DNA from: Pirellulaceae bacterium
GTDB lineage: Bacteria; Planctomycetota; Planctomycetia; Pirellulales; Pirellulaceae
Reading direction: 5' to 3'
DNA length: 12,602 nucleotides
Assembly: GCA_030744095.1 (NCBI GenBank)
Contig: JASLRF010000642.1
Location: forward strand, 1 to 12,602
Both the position numbers and the translations under genes were made by a program. Below, in pieces: positions 1-7,018 of the stretch. Positions within the stretch are counted from its first letter, which is position 1, and each line of letters opens with the position of its first letter. Under the pieces are notes generated by a model. The model did not search any database. It was not told where the DNA came from and saw nothing but the letters and a program-made list of their open reading frames with translations.

Positions 1-727
1 CAACGTTGGTGATAAACAGCTTTTCGCCGGTCACCAAATACTGATCACCCTGCAAGACGGCACGGGTGCGTAGCGCAGTCAGATCCGATCCCGCACACGA
101 CTCGGTCAGTGCAAAGCCCGACAGACGTTCGCCGCTGGCCAAACCGGGCAAGAACCGTTCTCTTTGTTCCTCGTTGCCGAAGGTGCGGACAGGATCGACC
201 GCACCGATGCATCCATGAACCGAGGCCAGGCCAGCGATGGTGGGATCTTGCGTTGCCATCCGCGTCAAAAACGGTGCAAAACTTCGAAACGGAGTTCCGC
301 TACCACCGTACTGGCGATCAACCAGTAAACCCCAGTAGCCGACACTGCCCAATTCGCCGAGCACGTTGTCCCCAATCTTCCCCTCGTCGTTCAACACGGT
401 CCCGGCCAAGCGATGCCGCTGTACGACGTCGATGGAATCATCCATCACCTTTTGGATATCCGCGGGCGTCTCCATCGGTTTGGATTCGAACAAGTCGACT
501 GGGATTCCCCGGTCCCAGACGGCCCGATGCGCGGGGCTGCTGACGGTCTGATACTGTGGCTTGAAGAGTTCCTCGACCTGGTCGTCCGCTTTGTCGATAG
601 CACCAGTTCGGCGCGCCTCCTCGTCGCTCTTGCCACCCAACTTGAGCGCTGTCTCGGCAAAAGACGCTTCGTGATCGGAGTCATTTTCAGACACTTGTTT
701 GGGATCCGGATCAGGGGCGATGGACAT
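1..727 (-). CDS. acyl-CoA dehydrogenase, N-terminal part (runs off left edge)
   Basis: Flavin-dependent oxidation of an acyl-CoA to the enoyl-CoA is the expected reaction, in the cytoplasm, passing electrons to an electron-transfer flavoprotein. I translated 242 codons from the ATG at 725-727; the frame is open to the window edge, so the C-terminal half with the catalytic base is not visible. Residues 206-218 read [13 protein letters not shown], which fits the family signature for FAD and substrate binding, and residues 229-241 continue with [12 protein letters not shown], typical of the middle beta domain. The helical N-terminal domain is at about 105-200. Before it lies an unusually long, charged and probably disordered stretch of about 95 residues. 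An AAAGGA sequence lies about 10 nt before the ATG. The gene is downstream of rpoN on the same strand, with a 307-bp gap. The family call is secure; the substrate is not known. Confidence 0.9.
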   Translation of the reverse strand, partial: MSIAPDPDPKQVSENDSDHEASFAETALKLGGKSDEEARRTGAIDKADDQVEELFKPQYQTVSSPAHRAVWDRGIPVDLFESKPMETPADIQKVMDDSIDVVQRHRLAGTVLNDEGKIGDNVLGELGSVGYWGLLVDRQYGGSGTPFRSFAPFLTRMATQDPTIAGLASVHGCIGAVDPVRTFGNEEQRERFLPGLASGERLSGFALTESCAGSDLTALRTRAVLQGDQYLVTGEKLFITNV

Positions 728-1034
728 GGCCTTGGTTCCTTTCCAGCAATTCGAGATGAAGTCGGCGCGCGCGCCATCCGTAGGATCTTATCGTTGAAAT
801 CAACCCGCCGACCGCATCGACATTTGCTGTTGACCTACAAGGACACGGCAAACGGCGAAGACAATACGAATTATAGCGGTTTTGGCAACTCTGGCCGCAG
901 GACCAAAGTGCCGATGACGAGCACCCAAACGACTTTGCCGCCGGGTAGTCCCTTCGGGGGTGGCGTGGAAAGGAGGGGCAGGCCAATCAGGCTGCCGCGC
1001 CCTGGCTACGCGTGCCGCAAACCGTCTGCTGGCG
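728..1034. other. rpoN / acyl-CoA dehydrogenase intergenic region
   Basis: No credible gene is seen in this 307-bp gap. Just past the rpoN stop there is an imperfect inverted repeat at 977-996 (GGCAGGCC and GGCTGCC around AATCA). It could end rpoN transcription, but no T-run follows it on the minus strand. Further down, the minus strand has a perfect TATAAT at 870-875, which could be the -10 box of the acyl-CoA dehydrogenase gene. I found no matching -35 box at 16-18 bp, so this promoter is only a suggestion; it would give a leader of about 135 nt. Confidence 0.4.
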
Positions 1035-2525
1035 CTATTGCTTCGTCCAGTCGCGTCGTTGCCGCGAGCTGGGGATGCCCATCTTCTGACGGTACTTTGT
1101 GATGGTCCGCCTTGCGACCTGGAGGCCATGCTTGGCCAGTTCTTCCACCAACTGATCGTCGCTGTAGGGCTTCTTCTTGTTTTCGGCGTCAATGACTTCC
1201 TGCAACTTCAGACGAATCGTGTCCCAGGCAACTTCTTCACCCTCGGCCGTTTGCGTGCCACCGACGAAGAATCGACGCAGCGCCAGTATTCCGCGTGGCG
1301 TCTGAAGCCATTTATCATCAACCGCTCGACTAACGGTCGTCACGTGGACGCCAACCTGATCGGCGATCTGTTGCATCTTGAGCGGTTCGATTGCCTCCGG
1401 ACCCTCTTCCAGGAATCGCACCTGGTAATCGACCACGGCTTGAGCAACACGCGTCAGCGTATTGCGGCGCTGTTGGATGGACTCAATCAGCCATTGGGCC
1501 GCATTGACTTTACGTTTGATGTATTCCTTTTCCTCGGCCGTTGCTTCGCCACTTTGCAATCGACGACGATAGTAGTCGCTGATGAACAGGTTGGGTGTCC
1601 GATCGTCATCGACGATCACTTTGTATTTGCCGTCTTCAGTGCGTTCGACTCGCACGTCTGGCGTGGCGGTGGCGACGAAGGTGTCGGCGAACGATGATCC
1701 GGGCTTTGGGTTCAGTTTCTTGAGCTGGTCCCAAACCTTGTGGATCATCTCGATCGAATAGCCCGTTGCCTTCTGAATTGCTGGAAGCCGATTGTCACGG
1801 AGATCTTCGAGGTGCCCCATGATCAGCGTCCGTAGCTCGACGTAATACGGCAGCTCCGGCGTCAGTTGCAACAGCAGGCATTCGCGAAGATCGCGCGCCG
1901 CCACGCCCCGTGGGTCGAACTGCTGGACAATTTCGAGGGCCTTTTCCGCGAATTCCAAATGCCCAACCTTCGCGTCGGGAGGCAACAAGTCCTGGACACT
2001 TGATCGCAGATATCCGCCATCCTTCGCGTCCAAGCTTGAAATGATTCGCGTACACATCAGTTCGAGTTCGGCTTCTAGATCGAGTTCGCCAAGCTGATGG
2101 AGCAGATAGTCGTTGAGTGTTTCGTGGCGGGACTCGACATTAGCCATCGCGTCATGTTTGCGACTGGCATCTTCGTCCATCCGGTTCGACGAGACTCGCG
2201 GGCGTTCGTCAAAATAATCGGGCACCTCGCGATCGAGATCCAGCAAGCGTTCAAAGTCGTCTACGTTGTCGGACTTCTCGTCAACTACCAGTTCGCGTTC
2301 AGTTTCGGCCGGCGCGTTGGGGTTTTCGTTTTCCTCGTCCGTTTCTTCTTCGGCGGCGGGAGTCTCTTCCTGAGTTTCAAGAACCGGATTTTCGATCAGT
2401 TCCTGCTCGATCCGTTCCTGGAGCGCCAAAAGCGGCAGCTGCAGAATCTCCATCGACTGGATCATCCGCGGTGCCATCTTCTGGGTTTGGACCTGTCTGG
2501 CTTCGAGACCAAAGGAAAGTCGCAT
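1035..2525 (-). CDS. rpoN: RNA polymerase sigma-54 factor
   Basis: Sigma-54 directs RNA polymerase to -24/-12 promoters and needs an AAA+ enhancer-binding activator to open DNA. The 496-residue length is normal for the family. Region I (about 4-50) is the glutamine- and leucine-rich segment that contacts activators, with the conserved core MIQSMEILQLP. Region II (about 50-125) is strongly acidic. The core-binding domain follows, then a helix-turn-helix at about 385-420 (QQIADQVGVHVTTVSRAV). The RpoN box that reads the -24 element is at about 471-480 (ARRTITKYRQ). The ATG at 2525 opens directly into Region I, so the start is secure despite the lack of a clear Shine-Dalgarno site. A 199-bp gap separates it from ybaB upstream; I see no convincing promoter there. 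In many proteobacteria rpoN lies by lptB and hpf; here it sits behind dnaX-ybaB. I found no clear sigma-54 promoter in the window. Confidence 0.97.
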   Translation of the reverse strand: MRLSFGLEARQVQTQKMAPRMIQSMEILQLPLLALQERIEQELIENPVLETQEETPAAEEETDEENENPNAPAETERELVVDEKSDNVDDFERLLDLDREVPDYFDERPRVSSNRMDEDASRKHDAMANVESRHETLNDYLLHQLGELDLEAELELMCTRIISSLDAKDGGYLRSSVQDLLPPDAKVGHLEFAEKALEIVQQFDPRGVAARDLRECLLLQLTPELPYYVELRTLIMGHLEDLRDNRLPAIQKATGYSIEMIHKVWDQLKKLNPKPGSSFADTFVATATPDVRVERTEDGKYKVIVDDDRTPNLFISDYYRRRLQSGEATAEEKEYIKRKVNAAQWLIESIQQRRNTLTRVAQAVVDYQVRFLEEGPEAIEPLKMQQIADQVGVHVTTVSRAVDDKWLQTPRGILALRRFFVGGTQTAEGEEVAWDTIRLKLQEVIDAENKKKPYSDDQLVEELAKHGLQVARRTITKYRQKMGIPSSRQRRDWTKQ

Positions 2526-2724
2526 GACGGTTCGGACGATTCCGCGAGAGAAGGTGAATTGAAACGGTGGTCAGTGTGTTCGTCAGGTCGATTCGTAGGT
2601 TTGAGTTGTAGCCCGAACGGGAGTCAAGGCGGAGTACCACTGCGGTCGACTGAAAATCCCGTGTTACCTTGGGCTACCAGGGCAACGGAAACTTACCTTG
2701 TTTTTATGCCCGTACTTCCTCAAA

Positions 2725-3084
2725 TCACTGCGTTGGCGGTGGTTCCATACCGCCCAGTTGTGAAATCATGTCGTTAAGACCGGGCAAATCCATGCCACCG
2801 GTGAGTGATTGCATCATCTCCATGTGCAGCTCCTTGGATTTGGCAGATGCCTGGTTGATCGCCGCTGGGAGCATATCTTCGATCATCTCGCGATCGGTCA
2901 GTGTCGGCTCAATGCGAATCTTAAGCACCTCGCCCAGTCCGTTCGCCTCGACTTCGACCATTCCCCCGCCAGCCGTTCCAGACACTCGCCGCGATTTTAG
3001 CTGGGCGTTAATCTCTTCCATTTTACCGCCAATTTGCTGAGCTTGACGGAACATGGAAGCCATGTTTCCGATTCCCTTGAACAT
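2725..3084 (-). CDS. ybaB: YbaB/EbfC family nucleoid-associated protein
   Basis: A 119-residue protein of the YbaB/EbfC family: small dimeric DNA-binding proteins that coat the nucleoid. Visible family features are the N-terminal helix with MFKGIGNMASMFRQAQQ, a central beta part ending in GGGMVEVEANGLGEV (about 39-53), and the I-x-P-x-L-x-D-x-E-M-I-E-D segment (about 58-70) followed by a long helix with AAINQASAKSKE. The C-terminal tail is rich in Met, Gly and Pro, as is common in the family. The ATG at 3084 has an AGGA about 7 nt upstream. It lies 39 bp behind dnaX on the same strand, the common bacterial pairing; recR, which often completes this set, does not follow. Probably co-transcribed with dnaX. 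Confidence 0.95.
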   Translation of the reverse strand: MFKGIGNMASMFRQAQQIGGKMEEINAQLKSRRVSGTAGGGMVEVEANGLGEVLKIRIEPTLTDREMIEDMLPAAINQASAKSKELHMEMMQSLTGGMDLPGLNDMISQLGGMEPPPTQ

Positions 3085-3123
3085 CTCCAGTCCTTTCCAG
3101 CTCTTGATCGCGGATCGATCACG

Positions 3124-4857
3124 CTATCGCCTGTCCGGTTTGGTGGGTCGTGGACGATCAACACGGTCGATCTCGGCGTCAAATAGTTCGATTGCCGCAT
3201 GAACCATGGAGTCCTTCTCAATGTCACGGCGCAGTTGCCGCATCGAAGCGACGGGCTTGGACTTTTCTTGGACAGACTCTTCGGCAGGAACCACTTCGTA
3301 TCGAACGTGTACCGGACTACCAGTAACGAGCGCCAAAGCCCGTTCGACGGTTGTCCTTCTCTCAGGGCGTTCGAGGCTCTCTTTTTGAAGAGTATATCCC
3401 GCTTTGAAGCTAACGACCAGATGGTTTGGCGCAGAAATTGCTACGTGATCGTAGAACGACCCGTAGTCAGCCGTCATATCTTCAATTTGCGAAAGTGCTT
3501 GCTTCCATACGGATTCGGCTGAAGAAGCGTCGAGTTTGCTGATGTTCCGTGACTTTGGCTGGTCATTTGGGGTCGGTTCGACGGGCTTTTCAGTTTTTTT
3601 TTGAGCGGGATTGTTGATCTTTTGCAGCTGGACGGCGGTCGCCACTGCCGGTCGTTTGGCTGGTTGACTGGTGGGCGCGCTCGGAGGGTTGCGACCAGAC
3701 TGCAGCTGCTGGATCACGACCGCCAAGTCATCCAGTTCGTCGAGACAAGCGACCTGGATGAGGGCAACTTCGAGCAGGGTTCGCACGTGAGTGCTCTGCC
3801 GCATTCGAGTTACCGCCTGATCGATGATCTGCACGACCGCCAAGATTGTCTGCAATCCCATCTGCCCGCCCGCATCGCGCAGACCAGGATAGTCTGCCGG
3901 CGCGCTGTGGAGCATCAGGTCGGCATCGCAGCCGACCTGGGCAGCCATCATGTCCCGAAAATATCCTAGCAGTTGTTCGGCAAACTGCCCGACATCGATT
4001 CCCTGCCCAACCGCGGACTCGACGTCTGCCAGCGCGGACGCGGCGTCCCGCGCGATCAGATGTTGCACGATTTCGGCGAGCCGACCTGCCGGCGCTGTCC
4101 CCAGCATGGCGTGCACATCGGCGGTCGTCAGATGCCCATCGCAAAACGAAAGCAACTGTTCGAGCAGAGACTGGCTGTCCCGCATCGAGCCAGCCGCGCG
4201 TCTGGCCAACAGTTGTAAAACTTCCTCGTCTGCCGTTATGCCTTCAGTTTCCAGGATGAACCGTAGCCGCTTGACGATTGCGTCTGCTTCGACGGGTGGA
4301 AAATCGAATCGCTGGCAGCGCGATAACACCGTGATCGGGATCTTCTCCGGATCCGTCGTACAGAAGATGAACTTCACATGTTCGGGTGGTTCTTCCAGCG
4401 TTTTCAGCAACGCGTTGAAGGCCGGTGTCGTGAGCATGTGGACTTCATCGATGATGTATACTTTGAACCGCGAACGGCTCGGGCGGATATTGACGTTGGA
4501 TCGCAGTTGACGGATTTCGTCAATGCCGCGGTTGCTGGCACCGTCGATTTCCAATACGTCGACATCTTCGCCACGAGCGATTGTCTCGCAGGCATCGCAT
4601 TGGTTGCAGGGCGTGGTGGTCGGCCCGCTCGCACAATTCAGGGCCTTAGCCAGGATTCGGGCCGTAGATGTCTTGCCGACGCCCCTAGCGCCCGTAAACA
4701 AATACGCGTGGCCGACGCGGTTGGTCGTGATTGCATTGCTCAGGGCCTGGGCAACCTGGCCCTGGCCCACTAAGTCAGCAAAGGACTGCGGCCGATATCG
4801 TCGAGCGACGACGACGTATTCACCCGTCGACGACGACGGGGTGACAGAATCGGTCAT
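3124..4857 (-). CDS. dnaX: DNA polymerase III subunit tau (and probably gamma)
   Basis: DnaX forms the clamp-loader ATPase of the replicative polymerase; the full-length tau form also bridges polymerase cores and the helicase. From ATG 4857 the protein has 577 residues; a TTG at 4866 in frame is possible but less likely. Residues 56-64 (GARGVGKTS) are the Walker A loop. C75, C84, C87 and C90 are the zinc-module cysteines. IIDEVH at 135-140 is Walker B and LSRCQRF near 178-184 is sensor 1 with the arginine finger. AAA+ domains I-III end at about 375; a Pro/Lys-rich linker follows, then a tau-specific tail to 577. In the linker, codons 419-422 read CAA AAA AAA ACT, giving nine A in a row. One inserted A, or a -1 ribosomal slip, gives AAC then TGA at once, making a gamma-like product of 422 residues. 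The gene follows the SRP RNA closely and precedes ybaB. Confidence 0.97.
   Translation of the reverse strand: MTDSVTPSSSTGEYVVVARRYRPQSFADLVGQGQVAQALSNAITTNRVGHAYLFTGARGVGKTSTARILAKALNCASGPTTTPCNQCDACETIARGEDVDVLEIDGASNRGIDEIRQLRSNVNIRPSRSRFKVYIIDEVHMLTTPAFNALLKTLEEPPEHVKFIFCTTDPEKIPITVLSRCQRFDFPPVEADAIVKRLRFILETEGITADEEVLQLLARRAAGSMRDSQSLLEQLLSFCDGHLTTADVHAMLGTAPAGRLAEIVQHLIARDAASALADVESAVGQGIDVGQFAEQLLGYFRDMMAAQVGCDADLMLHSAPADYPGLRDAGGQMGLQTILAVVQIIDQAVTRMRQSTHVRTLLEVALIQVACLDELDDLAVVIQQLQSGRNPPSAPTSQPAKRPAVATAVQLQKINNPAQKKTEKPVEPTPNDQPKSRNISKLDASSAESVWKQALSQIEDMTADYGSFYDHVAISAPNHLVVSFKAGYTLQKESLERPERRTTVERALALVTGSPVHVRYEVVPAEESVQEKSKPVASMRQLRRDIEKDSMVHAAIELFDAEIDRVDRPRPTKPDRR
3594..3602 (-). 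promoter_or_regulatory. A9 slippery run in dnaX (possible gamma-forming recoding site)
   Basis: The coding strand has nine consecutive A at the border between the clamp-loader part and the tau tail. The zero frame continues as ACT GAA AAG; in the -1 frame the next codons are AAC TGA. Established knowledge: Thermus thermophilus dnaX makes gamma by transcriptional slippage on an A9 run, and E. coli uses a -1 ribosomal slip on A AAA AAG closely followed by a stop. Here I see only a weak downstream hairpin (GTCG-AAC-CGAC) and no internal Shine-Dalgarno site, which favours slippage by RNA polymerase over a stimulated ribosomal slip. That it functions is inference. Confidence 0.6.
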
Positions 4858-4916
4858 GATGATCAATCACCAAGGCAACAAGGGGGGCGATCTGAGTGAA
4901 TCAGGACGAACTCGCT

Positions 4917-5020
4917 CTATCGACAAGTGGCTCTCGCACAAGAGTACCCCGCTTAGGGCTGCTCCGGTTAAGGCCTGACCCGGTTCACGGCTCCCCTTCG
5001 CGAGAGCCACTTGTCGACAG
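4917..5020 (-). ncRNA. ffs: signal recognition particle RNA (4.5S / small SRP type)
   Basis: The RNA partner of Ffh in co-translational membrane targeting. On the minus strand a 21-bp helix (5020-5000 with 4937-4917, one G-U pair) encloses the conserved Ffh-binding tip at 4980-4957. The bases GUGAACCGGGUCAGG and GGAGCAGCCCUAAGC are the diagnostic asymmetric and symmetric loop strands of the family. The apical loop differs from the usual GGAA: it is UUAACC closed by two C-G pairs, or a UAAC loop closed by a U-C mismatch. Pairing continues outward (GAAC near 5030 with GUUC near 4910, then GGGGGAUC at 5038-5031 with GAUC-G-CCCC at 4892-4884). The primary or mature RNA may therefore run from about 5038 to 4882, near 155 nt. 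dnaX begins 59 bp after the core, an arrangement seen in several bacterial phyla. Confidence 0.93.
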
Positions 5021-5043
5021 AATCGCGTTCGATCCCCCTCAAC

Positions 5044-5072
5044 GTTGTACGCCCTCAGGCAAACGACGTCAA
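5044..5072 (-). promoter_or_regulatory. sigma-70-type promoter of ffs (and probably dnaX)
   Basis: On the minus strand TTGACG (5072-5067) is followed after exactly 17 bp by TACAAC (5049-5044). The predicted start is near 5037, inside the GGGGG run that can pair with the CCCCCC at the far end of the SRP RNA. The match of promoter position and RNA helix end supports both calls. Confidence 0.7.
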
Positions 5073-5094
5073 AGGGGGCTGCGGCGGGAAGCTG

Positions 5095-5799
5095 TCACGA
5101 CGAATCGCCACTGGCCCATGTCGGCTCAACCTGTCGGGCTCCAGGGGGTGAGACCAACAGCTTTTCTGCCACTTCTCGCGATATTGTCGTTGCCTTTTTG
5201 TCGATTGTGACGGTCACGATCCCCGCCGAATCGCAATTCTCTTCCACCCTGCCTTCGGTCCCCAACGGGAGCCCATGATCGCTCAAATAGCGTAGAAACT
5301 CGGGTGACTGATCCAACACGCGGACTAACCTGAACGAATGGCCTATCTGCCAATCCGCCAGGCTGTGAGCCTGAGACACCGACAGTGTACCATCCGCCTT
5401 TGGGATCGGATCTCCGTGTGGATCGGCAGCCGGGAATTCGAGGAAGGCATCGATGCGATCGATGAGGCGATCACTGACTGCGTGCTCCATGTTCTCCGCC
5501 TCTTCGTGTACCTCGTCCCAAGACAATTCGAGCGTCTTAGCGAGAAACAGCTCGATCAAACGGTGCCGACGAAGGACACGAAGCGCCAATGCACGGCCCG
5601 CACTTGTCAAGCATACACCCTCGTACCGCGTGTATTTCGCCAGCCCGCTTTCACTGAGTGTCTTGAGCATACTAGTCACCGTTCCCGGTGAAACGCCCAG
5701 CGACGCGGCAATCTGTCCGGTGGCCGCTGGTTGGTCGTTCTGGCCGGCGCCGATTTGGTAGATCGACTTGACGTAGTTTTCGATGGTTAGACTGGACAC
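5095..5799 (-). CDS. DtxR/MntR-family metal-dependent transcriptional repressor
   Basis: Expected to be a cytoplasmic dimer that binds operators when loaded with Fe(II) or Mn(II). The 234 residues hold an N-terminal winged helix (1-72; recognition segment SLGVSPGTVTSMLKTL), a metal-binding dimerisation domain (73-145), and a C-terminal SH3-like FeoA domain (about 155-215). Metal-site positions in DtxR numbering: H79, E83, H98, E102, E105 and H106 are present. Position 102 is Glu, as in MntR, not Cys as in DtxR. N8 stands where MntR has Asp and DtxR has Met at its equivalent position, and K11 stands where MntR has Glu. The start is GTG 5799, with AGGAAGG about 5 nt before it; the next codons give the SLTIENYVKSIYQ helix expected at the family N-terminus. 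No metal transporter is in view, so the target genes are unknown. It is divergent from mch. Confidence 0.92.
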   Translation of the reverse strand: MSSLTIENYVKSIYQIGAGQNDQPAATGQIAASLGVSPGTVTSMLKTLSESGLAKYTRYEGVCLTSAGRALALRVLRRHRLIELFLAKTLELSWDEVHEEAENMEHAVSDRLIDRIDAFLEFPAADPHGDPIPKADGTLSVSQAHSLADWQIGHSFRLVRVLDQSPEFLRYLSDHGLPLGTEGRVEENCDSAGIVTVTIDKKATTISREVAEKLLVSPPGARQVEPTWASGDSS

Positions 5800-5828
5800 T
5801 TGGACCTTCCTGGAAGCACGGTGTCGCT

Positions 5829-5857
5829 ATTGTAAGGGCCGCACGGATTGATGACAA
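5829..5857 (-). promoter_or_regulatory. sigma-70-type promoter of the DtxR-family gene
   Basis: The minus strand has TTGTCA (5857-5852), 17 bp, then TACAAT (5834-5829): five of six consensus bases in both boxes at ideal spacing. The start would be near 5822, leaving a leader of about 23 nt with the AGGAAGG site. It lies in the 104-bp divergent gap shared with mch, so a repressor bound here could act on both sides. I see no clear DtxR or MntR palindrome. Confidence 0.65.
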
Positions 5858-5903
5858 ACCAACTCGGATTTGGTGTGCGACCATTTTCCTCGCCGTTGCC
5901 ACG

Positions 5904-6875
5904 ATGCCTGCGATCGGCAATGATGGATGCGTGAAACTCAACGAACTTGCACGGCACCGATGCCAACAACTGATCGACCAGGCGACTCGCTATCGCGTGG
6001 CCGCGATTTGTGACGAATCGGGCACGCAACTCGTCGATTGTGGTGTCCACACGACGGGCAGCCTGGCCGCTGGCGTTGCCCTGGCGGAGGTATGCCTGGC
6101 TGGCCTGGGAACGGTTCAGATCGTTCCGGGCAATCGACATATCTGGGAAGGACCCGCCGTCACCGTTCAAACTGACCAACCAACGGCTGCCTGCATGGCT
6201 TCCCAATATGCTGGATGGCAGATCGCCGGCATGGACTTTTTTGCTATGGGTTCGGGGCCCATGCGTGCCCGTCGTGGGCACGAGAAGCTGTTCCAGGACA
6301 TTGGGCATCGCGAATCGAGTGAGATTGCCGTGGGAGTTCTCGAATCGGCCCACCTGCCCGCCGCCGACGTCTGCCAACATATTGCGCACGACTGCGAGAT
6401 TGACGCCGAAGACCTGACGCTGTTGGTGGCCCCTACGTCCAGCTTGGCAGGCACGGTTCAGGTCGTGGCGAGAACTATCGAGACGGCCTTGCATAAAATG
6501 CACGAACTTGGCTTTGACCTTGCCCGCGTTGTTTCCGGGTTTGGCGTGGCTCCGCTGCCCCCCGTTGCCGCCAGAGACGTCCAAGGGATCGCCCGTACAA
6601 ACGATGCGGTTCTCTACGGTGGTGAAGTGACGCTTTGGATCACTGGCGATGAAGAGAGCATTCGCACGCTTGGGCCGCGGATTCCGAGTTCTGCGTCACC
6701 TGATCATGGCCAGCCATTCGCCGAGATTTTTGAACGCTGCGAAGGGGATTTTTACAAAATTGATCCACTGCTGTTCAGTCCCGCTACTGTTCAGCTGGTC
6801 AGTGTGGATAGCGGCCGCAGCTTCCGATTTGGCGAGCTGCTACCGGATGTCATTCGACAGTCGTTCGAAAGTTAG
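5904..6875 (+). CDS. mch: methenyltetrahydromethanopterin cyclohydrolase
   Basis: Mch reversibly hydrolyses N5,N10-methenyl-H4MPT to formyl-H4MPT. In bacteria it belongs to the H4MPT-linked route that oxidises formaldehyde to formate; it was first known from methanogenic archaea. The 323 residues match the usual family length (about 310-325). Recognisable family stretches are LNELA near the N-terminus, GVALAEVCLAGLGTVQIVPG (57-76), AVTVQTDQPTAACMASQYAG (85-104), FFAMGSGPMRA (112-122) and VVSGFGVAPLPPVA. The start is uncertain: ATG 5904 has no Shine-Dalgarno site, while the in-frame GTG at 5931 would give MKLNELA, closer to the usual N-terminus. It faces the DtxR-family gene across 104 bp and is followed after 143 bp by the ATP-grasp gene. 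Other genes of the route (fae, mtdB or mtdC, fhcABCD) are not in the window; planctomycetes are known to carry them dispersed. Confidence 0.95.
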   Translation: MPAIGNDGCVKLNELARHRCQQLIDQATRYRVAAICDESGTQLVDCGVHTTGSLAAGVALAEVCLAGLGTVQIVPGNRHIWEGPAVTVQTDQPTAACMASQYAGWQIAGMDFFAMGSGPMRARRGHEKLFQDIGHRESSEIAVGVLESAHLPAADVCQHIAHDCEIDAEDLTLLVAPTSSLAGTVQVVARTIETALHKMHELGFDLARVVSGFGVAPLPPVAARDVQGIARTNDAVLYGGEVTLWITGDEESIRTLGPRIPSSASPDHGQPFAEIFERCEGDFYKIDPLLFSPATVQLVSVDSGRSFRFGELLPDVIRQSFES

Positions 6876-6929
6876 ACTCCTGATGGTCGGAAACTTTTCG
6901 TATTCGAGTCAAGTTCTCAGCGACCGACA

Positions 6930-6999
6930 CCGACCGCAGGTTGGTCGGGGAGCGTACGAAATGAAGGCACGTTCCCTATTTGGCCGCGGCACTGCCGCG
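6930..6999 (+). other. hairpin pair between mch and the ATP-grasp gene
   Basis: Two strong inverted repeats lie in the 143-bp gap. The first, at 6930-6948, is CCGACC, a 7-nt loop, and GGTCGG; another GGTCGG copy at about 6885-6890 could compete for the same arm. The second, at 6985-6999, is CGCGGC-ACT-GCCGCG, six G-C pairs with a 3-nt loop, ending about 20 nt before the next start codon. Neither is followed by a T-run, so a plain intrinsic terminator is unlikely. They may set mRNA ends, stability or translation. Structure is seen; role is inference. Confidence 0.4.
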
Positions 7000-7018
7000 T
7001 TAGGTGAGAAAGGTCGAA

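Noticed and set aside
413..1102. A 229-codon open frame on the plus strand
   Set aside because: It lies opposite the acyl-CoA dehydrogenase gene and the intergenic gap; its translation is Arg/Ser/Pro-rich with no family features and no ribosome site.
960..1697. A 245-codon open frame on the plus strand
   Set aside because: It is antisense to the RpoN box and C-terminal half of rpoN, which is a certain gene; the translation shows no known fold.
2526..2724. A promoter with TTGACT for rpoN in the ybaB-rpoN gap
   Set aside because: The TTGACT on the minus strand has no acceptable -10 box at 16-18 bp.
2097..2777. A 226-codon open frame on the plus strand with hydrophobic and Phe-rich parts
   Set aside because: The Phe-rich and Val-rich stretch is the mirror of the acidic Region II of sigma-54 (GAA/GAG read as TTC/CTC); not a membrane protein gene.
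5787..6584. A 265-codon open frame on the minus strand
   Set aside because: It is fully antisense to mch and would also cover the promoter of the DtxR-family gene; no family match is seen.
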